Positions 57,862 through 64,000 of a stretch of DNA of 64,000 nucleotides are shown here, piece by piece. Where the stretch lies: the NCBI RefSeq assembly GCF_003345655.1, contig NZ_QQOH01000002.1, positions 778,156 through 842,155 of the forward strand, read 5' to 3'. The stretch's first letter is position 1. Each line of letters starts with the position of its first letter. The position numbers and the translations under genes were made by a program. The stretch is from Motiliproteus coralliicola. GTDB taxonomy: Bacteria; Pseudomonadota; Gammaproteobacteria; Pseudomonadales; Balneatricaceae. The notes below the pieces were generated by a model. It ran no database searches, was not told the DNA's origin, and worked only from the letters and a program-made list of their open reading frames with translations.

Positions 57862-58892
57862 TGGCTGAATCTCTCACTTCTCAGGATTCGGTCGAGGAAT
57901 CGCTCGGCCAACCTAACCCGGGTGAACGTCTACGCCAAGCGCGTGAACAGCAGCAGCTAAGTCTGGCGGATGTGTCAGAGCGGCTGAAGCTAAGCGAGAC
58001 GCAGCTTGAGGCGCTTGAAAACGGAGATATACAAAAACTCCCGGGCTTGGCTTTTGTACGGGGGTATCTGCGAGGCTACAGCAAATTGCTGGGGCTCGAT
58101 GCAGATCAACTGGTCGAAGAGTTCAATGCCCTTCACGGTGGCGCGCCGCAAAGCAATGTGACCAGCATTAACCGGGTCAAACCTCAGGCGCAGATGGGCG
58201 ATCCGATGCTTCGGATCTCTGTGATCATCTTCGTGCTGGCACTGATCGGTACCAGTATCTGGTGGTGGCAAACCCAGATGGGGGCTGAAACCGAAGCGCC
58301 GATGCTTGATCGTACAGCCGCCGAGCAGGCGGTCACCAGTCAACCCGACAACGAAGCGCAGGTGATCCGGGGAAGCGTCGATGCGCCTGCGCCTGAAAGC
58401 CCCGCAGAGCCGTTGCAAGCTGCTGATCCTTCCAGCGATGAGGTTGCTGTTGGTGAGAACGGTGTCGAGGAGGGGACTGCCGCTGAGGAAGAGCCGCGTT
58501 ACTTGAGCGATGAAGAGATCGCAGCCCTGGCACGTCAGATGGAACAGCAGTCTCAGGGTTCGGCTTCGGAGACAGGGTCCGAACCTCAAGCTGATTCGGC
58601 TACCGAGCCTGCCGATACGGCAGCTACTAGTGCCGGTGAGGCGGGCTCGGAACCATTGCTATTGGTTCGATTTAATGCAGAGTGCTGGGTCAGTATCAAA
58701 ACTGCTGACGGCAAGACCATCTTCGCCAGTTTGATGCAGGCCGGTAATGTGCTGGAGCGTAAACTGGATAACCTACCTGTCGAGCTGCTGCTGGGCCAGA
58801 GTGCCTCGATCGAGACGGCTGAGTTCCGCGGGCTGCCGTTGCCGGTTGAACAGAGCAGCAATAAGGGCGTGGCCCGCTTGACCCTCGAATAA
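57861..58892 (+). CDS. rodZ: RodZ-like cytoskeletal/HTH membrane protein
   Basis: A 343-residue protein. The N-terminal HTH_25 domain (LRQAREQQQLSLADVSERLK, GLAFVRGYLRGYSKLLGL) is cytoplasmic, one membrane helix lies near residues 112-132 (ISVIIFVLALIGTSIWWW), then an acidic, Glu/Ala/Pro-rich linker, and a C-terminal DUF4115 domain from about residue 270. RodZ links MreB to the cell envelope and keeps rod shape. GTG start overlaps pilF. ispG, which normally lies next, is absent; hisS follows after 30 bases. Confidence 0.93.
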   Translation: MAESLTSQDSVEESLGQPNPGERLRQAREQQQLSLADVSERLKLSETQLEALENGDIQKLPGLAFVRGYLRGYSKLLGLDADQLVEEFNALHGGAPQSNVTSINRVKPQAQMGDPMLRISVIIFVLALIGTSIWWWQTQMGAETEAPMLDRTAAEQAVTSQPDNEAQVIRGSVDAPAPESPAEPLQAADPSSDEVAVGENGVEEGTAAEEEPRYLSDEEIAALARQMEQQSQGSASETGSEPQADSATEPADTAATSAGEAGSEPLLLVRFNAECWVSIKTADGKTIFASLMQAGNVLERKLDNLPVELLLGQSASIETAEFRGLPLPVEQSSNKGVARLTLE

Positions 58893-58922
58893 AGATTTTC
58901 ATTTTTAGTTAGGATTTTTACC

Positions 58923-60188
58923 TTGGCAAAAATTCAAGCCATCCGTGGCATGAACGATATTCTCCCGGATCAGACTCCGGTTTGGCGTTATCTGGAAAGT
59001 ACTGTTGAGCAGGTGCTGGGGCAGTACGCGTACAGCGAGATTCGCTTTCCGATCGTTGAGAAAACCGAGCTTTTTAAGCGCTCTATCGGTGAAGTAACCG
59101 ATATCGTTGAAAAAGAGATGTACACCTTTAACGACCGTAACGATGAAAGTCTGACCTTACGTCCTGAGGGTACCGCCGGTTGTGTGCGTGCAGGCGAAGA
59201 GAATGGGTTGCTTTACAACCAGGTTCGACGGCTGTGGTACAAGGGGCCGATGTTCCGCTACGAAAAGCCCCAGAAAGGGCGCTACCGTCAGTTCCACCAG
59301 ATCGGGGTCGAAACCTTCGGTATGGCTGGGGCCGATATTGATGCTGAGGTGATTTTGATGTCGGCTCGGCTATGGCAGCAACTGGGCCTGTCAGAGCATG
59401 TGAATCTGCAACTGAATTCGCTCGGTAGTAATGAAGCACGCGCAGAGTATCGTGATGCGTTGGTCGCCTATCTGCAGCAGCATTTCGATCGCTTGGACGA
59501 AGACTCTCAGCGTCGGGTTGAGTCCAACCCGCTGCGGGTGCTGGATTCCAAAGATGAAACCACCCAGCAGATTCTGGCTGATGCGCCGGTGCTGAGTGAT
59601 TATCTAGACGAGGACTCTCGCCGCCATTTCGAACAGCTTTGTGAGGCGTTGGATCTGGCTGGGGTCAGCTACGAAATCAACCCGCGATTGGTCCGCGGGC
59701 TGGATTACTACTGCAAGACCGTCTTTGAATGGGTCACCAATCGGCTGGGGGCGCAGGGTACTGTTTGTGCCGGCGGTCGTTACGATGGCTTGGTGAAACA
59801 GCTTGGTGGTCGACCAACTCCGGGTGTCGGCTTCGCCATGGGCGTGGAGCGTCTGGTATTGCTGCTGGAAACTCTCGAGCTGGTCCCCGAGCAGGTTCGT
59901 CGTCCGTTGGATCTCTACCTGGCTGCCGAGCATAAGGGCATGCAGCCGAAGCTGATCCATCTGGCTGAGCAATTGAGAGCGGCTGTGCCGGGATTGCGGT
60001 TGATGTCCCATTGCGGCGGCTTGAAGAACATCAATAACAAGGCGCGTCAAAGTGGAGCGCCTTGGGTTGTACTGCTGTCTGAATCTGAGGGTGAAGCGCA
60101 GCTGCGGGTCTGGAATAATGACCAGCCTGTTGACGGGTTGGTATTAGAAACCCTGATCGAACAATTGCAGCAAGAATTCGCTGCCTAA
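58923..60188 (+). CDS. hisS: Histidyl-tRNA synthetase
   Basis: A class II synthetase of 421 residues. [16 protein letters not shown] starts the protein, motif 2 is in [21 protein letters not shown], the histidine-specific [16 protein letters not shown] follows, and motif 3 is [16 protein letters not shown]. The C-terminal anticodon domain ends at EQLQQEFAA. Start is TTG 58923, which gives the conserved [11 protein letters not shown]. Confidence 0.97.
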   Translation: MAKIQAIRGMNDILPDQTPVWRYLESTVEQVLGQYAYSEIRFPIVEKTELFKRSIGEVTDIVEKEMYTFNDRNDESLTLRPEGTAGCVRAGEENGLLYNQVRRLWYKGPMFRYEKPQKGRYRQFHQIGVETFGMAGADIDAEVILMSARLWQQLGLSEHVNLQLNSLGSNEARAEYRDALVAYLQQHFDRLDEDSQRRVESNPLRVLDSKDETTQQILADAPVLSDYLDEDSRRHFEQLCEALDLAGVSYEINPRLVRGLDYYCKTVFEWVTNRLGAQGTVCAGGRYDGLVKQLGGRPTPGVGFAMGVERLVLLLETLELVPEQVRRPLDLYLAAEHKGMQPKLIHLAEQLRAAVPGLRLMSHCGGLKNINNKARQSGAPWVVLLSESEGEAQLRVWNNDQPVDGLVLETLIEQLQQEFAA

Positions 60189-60218
60189 CACTGAGTTAAC
60201 GAGTTAAGGAGACACCGG

Positions 60219-60875
60219 GTGGCTGAACTGAGAACCGAAGAGGAACAGGTCGAAGCGATCAAGAATTGGTGGAAAGAGAATGGTCGCTCTACTGTCATCG
60301 GTGTGGCGGTTGCGGTAATTGCCGTATTCGGTTGGCGTGGATGGCAGGATCATCAGCGCCAAACGGCTGAAAACGCGTCGGTGCTGTACCAATCCATGGT
60401 AGAGAAGGCGCTGGTTCAGCCGGGCCAGACTCTTTCTGAAGAGGATCGAAAAAGCGCCGAGTACATGGCAAACCAGCTGAAATCGGACTATCAGTCCACC
60501 GGCTACGCCCAGTATGCCGCGCTGTGGTTGGCCAAACTCCAGGCGGACCAAGGAAAGCTGGACGCTGCCAAAGCCGAGCTGAAGTGGTTGGTAGAGCAGA
60601 AGCCCGAGGCCCCTATTGCACAGGTGGCTAAGTTGCGGATGTCACAATTGTTGTTGGCCGAAGGGGATGCCCAGGCCGCGCTGACCCAGCTGGGATCAGC
60701 GCCGGAAAAAGGCTTTGAGGCTGCTTACTTCGAGCTCAAAGGTGACCTGCTGAACGCGCTGGGTCGTGCTGCCGAAGCGCGTCAGGCATATCAGTCGGCG
60801 CAAGCCGCCGACAGTAGTAATGCTCGTCCGTTGATCGCGATGAAGAGTGGTGATCTTGCAGGTGCAGGTGAGTAA
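60219..60875 (+). CDS. yfgM: YfgM-family periplasmic TPR protein (ancillary SecYEG translocon subunit)
   Basis: A 218-residue protein with an N-terminal cytoplasmic acidic tail, one membrane anchor (STVIGVAVAVIAVFGWRGWQDH, near residues 26-46), and TPR-like helices in the periplasm. This is the YfgM/DUF2133 layout; YfgM associates with PpiD and the translocon. GTG 60219 has GGAGACACC upstream. It sits between hisS and bamB, the normal place, two bases before bamB. Confidence 0.93.
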   Translation: MAELRTEEEQVEAIKNWWKENGRSTVIGVAVAVIAVFGWRGWQDHQRQTAENASVLYQSMVEKALVQPGQTLSEEDRKSAEYMANQLKSDYQSTGYAQYAALWLAKLQADQGKLDAAKAELKWLVEQKPEAPIAQVAKLRMSQLLLAEGDAQAALTQLGSAPEKGFEAAYFELKGDLLNALGRAAEARQAYQSAQAADSSNARPLIAMKSGDLAGAGE

Positions 60876-60877
60876 CC

Positions 60878-62029
60878 ATGAACAGATTTAACCCGCTTGG
60901 ACTCCTGCTGCTGGTCGCTTTTCTTAGTGGCTGCGGTTTGTGGAGTAGTGAAGAGGAGATCGAGCCGGCGGAGCTGGAGTCGATCGTCTCCGAGTACCAG
61001 TTTAAGAAACTCTGGTCTACCCAGGTGGGTAGCGGACTGGGTGAGAAATACCACCAACTGCAGCCCGCGCTGTTGTCGAGCCGCATCTTTGCCGTGGACC
61101 ATGAAGGAACCGTCGTTGCGGTGGAACGTGACAGCGGCAAGCTGGTTTGGAAGCAGGAACTTGAGCTACCGATCAGTGGTGGTGTCGGTATCGGTAACGG
61201 CCGTGTATTGGTCAGTGCCTACGACGGCCAGTTGGTTGCGCTGAGTGCGCTTGATGGTAGTGAAGCTTGGCGAGCGCAACTGAACAGCGAAGCAACCGCC
61301 CCGGTGCAGGTCTCGGCAGGGCTGGCGTTGGTGCAAACGATCGATGGTCAGGTCACCGCCTTTGATAGCCAAAGTGGTGCGCTGCGCTGGAGCTATTCGG
61401 CCCAGGAGCCTCTGCTGACATTGCGCGGCGACTCTGCGCCGTTGCTGACAGCCAATCGTGCCTATGTGGGGTTTTCCAGTGGCAAATTGGCGGCCTTGGA
61501 TCTGGCCACCGGTGAACTGGTATGGGAGTCGCTGGTAACTCTTCCTGAAGGCCGAACAGAGCTCGAGCGAATCGTGGATATCGATGGTTCGTTGCTGCGA
61601 GATCAGGGGCTTATTTTTGCGGGTAGCTATCAGGGGCGGATCAGTGCGATCAGTGAGTCTGAGGGACGCCGTCTGTGGAGCTCACCGCTGTCGACCTTCC
61701 GTTCGCTGGCTCAAAATGGGTTGAACCTATTTGCCGTTGATGCCGAAGGTACGGTGGTCGCCTTCAGTAAGCGTAATGGTGATGAGCTGTGGAAGCAGGA
61801 GGCTCTATACTTCCGTCAGGTCAGCTCGCCGACGATTCTCGATGGCCTCGTTGCCGTTGGCGACTACGAAGGCTATATCCATCTGCTCGATCCAATTGAT
61901 GGCCGCTTTGTCGGACGCCACCGGGCAGATTCGTCGGCGTTGTTGTCACCGCCATTAGGCGTTGAAGGGGTTCTCTATACCCTTAGTGACGACGGCACAC
62001 TTTCGGCGCTACAGCTCCAGAAGAACTGA
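60878..62029 (+). CDS. bamB: Outer-membrane assembly lipoprotein BamB
   Basis: A 383-residue lipoprotein of the BAM complex. The lipobox is LVAFLSGCG; after it comes an eight-bladed PQQ-like beta-propeller with repeats such as DHEGTVVAVERDSGKLVWKQ, AYDGQLVALSALDGSEAWR and DAEGTVVAFSKRNGDELWKQ. BamB helps fold beta-barrels into the outer membrane. Length and location are standard. A terminator-like hairpin follows before der. Confidence 0.96.
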   Translation: MNRFNPLGLLLLVAFLSGCGLWSSEEEIEPAELESIVSEYQFKKLWSTQVGSGLGEKYHQLQPALLSSRIFAVDHEGTVVAVERDSGKLVWKQELELPISGGVGIGNGRVLVSAYDGQLVALSALDGSEAWRAQLNSEATAPVQVSAGLALVQTIDGQVTAFDSQSGALRWSYSAQEPLLTLRGDSAPLLTANRAYVGFSSGKLAALDLATGELVWESLVTLPEGRTELERIVDIDGSLLRDQGLIFAGSYQGRISAISESEGRRLWSSPLSTFRSLAQNGLNLFAVDAEGTVVAFSKRNGDELWKQEALYFRQVSSPTILDGLVAVGDYEGYIHLLDPIDGRFVGRHRADSSALLSPPLGVEGVLYTLSDDGTLSALQLQKN

Positions 62030-62056
62030 TCTTTAGATCGGTAACCGATTTGATCT

Positions 62057-62084
62057 GAGGGGGCTTAAAGCCCTCTCTTTATTT
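62057..62084 (+). terminator. Probable terminator between bamB and der
   Basis: GAGGGGGCT (62057-62065) pairs with AGCCCTCTC (62069-62077), including one G-U pair, around a 3-base loop, and is followed by a T-rich tail broken by one A. Confidence 0.6.
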
Positions 62085-62099
62085 ATCTAGGACAAGAAC

Positions 62100-63524
62100 A
62101 TGGTTCCTGTGATCGCCCTGGTCGGGCGCCCTAATGTGGGTAAATCGACCCTGTTTAACCAGTTGACCCGTTCCCGTGATGCGCTGGTGGCAGACTATCC
62201 GGGGTTAACCCGTGACCGTAAGTATGGCCAGGGCAAGATGCTGGGGCGCGATTTCATGGTGATCGATACAGGTGGTATTAGCGGTGATGAGGAGGGGATC
62301 GACCATGTCATGGCGGAGCAGTCCCTGCTGGCCATCGATGAAGCCGATGCGGTGATCTTTCTGGTGGATGGGCGTTCAGGGTTAAATCCCGCCGATGAGA
62401 TGATCGCCAACCATCTTCGATTAACCGATAAGCCCTACCATCTGGTGGTCAACAAAACCGATGGGGTAAATCCGGACGTGGCTATCGCCGACTTCTTTGA
62501 GTTGGGTCTCAGCCAGCCGCTACCAATTGCAGCATCCCATGGTCGTGGTGTGAAGAGTCTGATCGAGCTGGTGCTGGATGCGTTCCCTGAGCCTGAAGAG
62601 GCGCTGTCGGAAGAGGCGGATGAGAAAGGGATTCGAATCGCCGTTATCGGTCGGCCGAATGTGGGTAAGTCTACCTTGGTCAACCGGATGCTGGGCGAAG
62701 ATCGGGTGGTGGTGTTCGACCAGGCTGGTACTACACGGGACAGTATTTATATCCCCTATACCCGGCAGGAGGGTGAGGAAGAGGTCCCCTATACCCTGAT
62801 CGATACAGCCGGAGTGCGCCGCCGCAAGAATATCAAGGAAGCCGTGGAGAAGTTCTCCATCGTAAAGACCTTGCAGGCGATCAAGGATGCTCATGTTGTT
62901 ATCGCCGTAATGGATGCCCAGGAAGGCCTGACCGAACAAGATCTGCATATGCTAGGTTTTGCACTGGAAGATGGACGGGCGTTGGTTATCGCAATCAACA
63001 AATGGGACGGTATGAGGCCAGATGATAAAGAGGATGTGAAAAAGCAGATCGACCGCCGCCTGGTGTTTGCGGATTTTGCCAATATCCACTTTATCTCGGC
63101 ATTACACGGCTCCGGCGTCGGCAACCTTTATGATTCGGTGAAAGAGGCCTACCGGTCGGCGATGGCCAAGTTTTCTACCAGTAAACTGACCAAGTTGCTG
63201 GAAGATGTGGTGGCAGATCATCAACCGCCGCTGGTTCATGGTCGTCGAATTAAGTTGCGATACGCCCACCAGGGGGGATCAAACCCGCCGTTGTTTATCG
63301 TTCATGGCAATCAGACCGATCAGTTGCCCGATGCGTACAAGCGTTACCTGATCAACCGGTTTACCAAATACCTGCAGATTAAAGGCACTCCGGTTAGGTT
63401 CGAATTCAAGTCGAGCAAGAACCCCTTCGAAGGTAAAAAGAACGAACTGACACGCCGTCAGATTCAGAAGAAAGAGCGTATGGCTCAGTTCGTAAAGAAG
63501 TCGAAAAAGAAGAAAAAAAGCTAA
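62100..63524 (+). CDS. der: Ribosome-assembly GTPase Der (EngA)
   Basis: A 474-residue protein with two tandem G domains, each with GRPNVGKST (near residues 8 and 183), DTGG/DTAG and NKTD/NKWD, then a KH-like C-terminal domain and a basic tail ([17 protein letters not shown]). Der is needed for 50S subunit maturation. It is the last protein gene of the block; the next transcription unit is the rRNA operon. No terminator was found after its stop. Confidence 0.97.
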   Translation: MVPVIALVGRPNVGKSTLFNQLTRSRDALVADYPGLTRDRKYGQGKMLGRDFMVIDTGGISGDEEGIDHVMAEQSLLAIDEADAVIFLVDGRSGLNPADEMIANHLRLTDKPYHLVVNKTDGVNPDVAIADFFELGLSQPLPIAASHGRGVKSLIELVLDAFPEPEEALSEEADEKGIRIAVIGRPNVGKSTLVNRMLGEDRVVVFDQAGTTRDSIYIPYTRQEGEEEVPYTLIDTAGVRRRKNIKEAVEKFSIVKTLQAIKDAHVVIAVMDAQEGLTEQDLHMLGFALEDGRALVIAINKWDGMRPDDKEDVKKQIDRRLVFADFANIHFISALHGSGVGNLYDSVKEAYRSAMAKFSTSKLTKLLEDVVADHQPPLVHGRRIKLRYAHQGGSNPPLFIVHGNQTDQLPDAYKRYLINRFTKYLQIKGTPVRFEFKSSKNPFEGKKNELTRRQIQKKERMAQFVKKSKKKKKS

Positions 63525-63550
63525 CTGAATTTGGGGCGATAAAACGACTT

Positions 63551-63600
63551 TGAAATTAATTTTAAAAAGTCGTTGACGGCAGTTCTTAGGTCTGTAGAAT
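63551..63600 (+). promoter_or_regulatory. rRNA operon promoter P1 with UP element
   Basis: TTGACG (63573-63578) and TAGAAT (63595-63600) are 16 bases apart and followed by a GCGCCCCC discriminator. The A/T-rich stretch 63551-63569 (TGAAATTAATTTTAAAAAG) is placed like an UP element. The whole arrangement closely resembles E. coli rrn P1 promoters. Confidence 0.85.
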
Positions 63601-63740
63601 GCGCCCCCACGTTGTCGCTGAGGCGGTAACGGAGTCGGCCTCCCAGGTGATGTTTCGGTGTTACTGAGAGCCCTTTTTTCGAGCGGTTTTTCGAATGTTT
63701 TTTTTCGGAAAACGCAACGAAAAAAGATCGCAAATAAGCG

Positions 63741-63768
63741 TTGACTCACGGGTTTTGAGATGTATAAT
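63741..63768 (+). promoter_or_regulatory. rRNA operon promoter P2
   Basis: TTGACT (63741-63746) and a perfect TATAAT (63763-63768) are separated by 16 bases and followed by a G/C-rich start region, about 168 bases downstream of P1. Confidence 0.85.
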
Positions 63769-64000
63769 TTCGACCCTCGCTTGAGCAGCCGGACGGCGCC
63801 AAGCAACGCTCTTTAACAAATCGACCATGCAATTCGTGTGGGCACTTGCTGGGATAGGACAGCAGATATTCTTCGGAATATCACAAAGACTTATCAAAGT
63901 AAGTGACTCGTGAATTCATACGACACTATACGTACTTACGTTTAGTTAAGTTATTCCAGTTTTACTTTGAGCAAAAATTCGTTGGCTTCGGCTAACAACT
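63769..64000 (+). other. rRNA operon leader; 16S gene expected beyond the right edge
   Basis: No protein gene is seen after der. The leader contains boxA and, at the end, GTTGGCTTCGGCTAAC (63981-63996), a small hairpin. Mature 16S rRNA sequence is not reached. Confidence 0.8.
63808..63818 (+). promoter_or_regulatory. rrn leader boxA antiterminator
   Basis: GCTCTTTAACA matches the boxA element of rRNA leaders, and the following GTGTGGGCACTTG also resembles rrn leaders. The antitermination factors (NusB/S10 and others) bind the boxA RNA. Confidence 0.85.

Noticed and set aside
1..64000. Insertion sequences, CRISPR arrays, tRNA genes, prophage genes
   Set aside because: Looked for transposase motifs, regular spaced repeats and cloverleaf-like segments; none was convincing.

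Overview
The window looks like a chromosomal segment of a marine, Pseudomonas-like gammaproteobacterium (Oceanospirillales/Pseudomonadales type). This rests on gene order and on telltale genes: a fused tyrA-aroA, a ubiG-mupP-yciK block divergent from gyrA, fabV as enoyl reductase, ihfB-lapA-lapB-pyrF, and ndk-rlmN-pilF-rodZ-hisS-yfgM-bamB-der. The species cannot be named from the sequence alone. No insertion sequence, prophage, CRISPR array or tRNA was found.

Layout. 1-3778: an RND efflux pair (adaptor cut by the left edge, plus the pump). 3803-6338: divergent cobalamin genes cbiB/cobD and cobQ. 6453-7655: fabV with a textbook terminator, followed by an unknown small gene. 8571-39833: a 31-kb co-oriented surface-glycan locus. 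39962-40363: an H-NS-type nucleoid protein. 40531-43620: rluB, then yciK-mupP-ubiG on the minus strand. 43877-54497: gyrA, pheA, hisC, tyrA-aroA, cmk, ihfB, lapA, lapB, pyrF. 54606-63524: a ComEA-like protein, a small unknown, ndk, rlmN, pilF, rodZ, hisS, yfgM, bamB, der. 63525-64000: tandem promoters and the boxA-containing leader of an rRNA operon whose 16S gene should begin just beyond the right edge.

The glycan locus is the accessory and most interesting part. Its left end makes nucleotide sugars: WecB, a wrecked WecC, UDP-glucose dehydrogenase, a WbpM-type 4,6-dehydratase, a TviB/WbpO-type dehydrogenase and a UDP-uronate 4-epimerase. Its right end carries a WbpV-like reductase and a WbpL-like initiating transferase, which with WbpM would start a glycan on QuiNAc or FucNAc. 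In the middle is a compact phosphonate pathway. A cytidylyltransferase-PEP mutase fusion, phosphonopyruvate decarboxylase and an iron-type alcohol dehydrogenase should make 2-hydroxyethylphosphonate (HEP). The fused cytidylyltransferase could activate it as a CMP ester, and a CDP-alcohol transferase a few genes downstream could attach it to a glycan or lipid. A flippase, three GT4 glycosyltransferases, two methyltransferases, two asparagine-synthase-like amidotransferases, an APH-like kinase, a thymidylate-kinase-like protein, a GINT1-like propeller protein, a two-domain oxidoreductase and a heparinase-fold protein complete it. I see no Wzy polymerase, chain-length regulator or export channel. 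My best hypothesis for an undescribed system is a phosphonate-decorated glycan or glycolipid pathway.

The core blocks are ordinary except that three genes normally embedded in them are not at their usual sites: serC (gyrA/pheA), rpsA (cmk/ihfB) and ispG (rodZ/hisS). The wecC gene survives only as its two ends, joined by an internal deletion.
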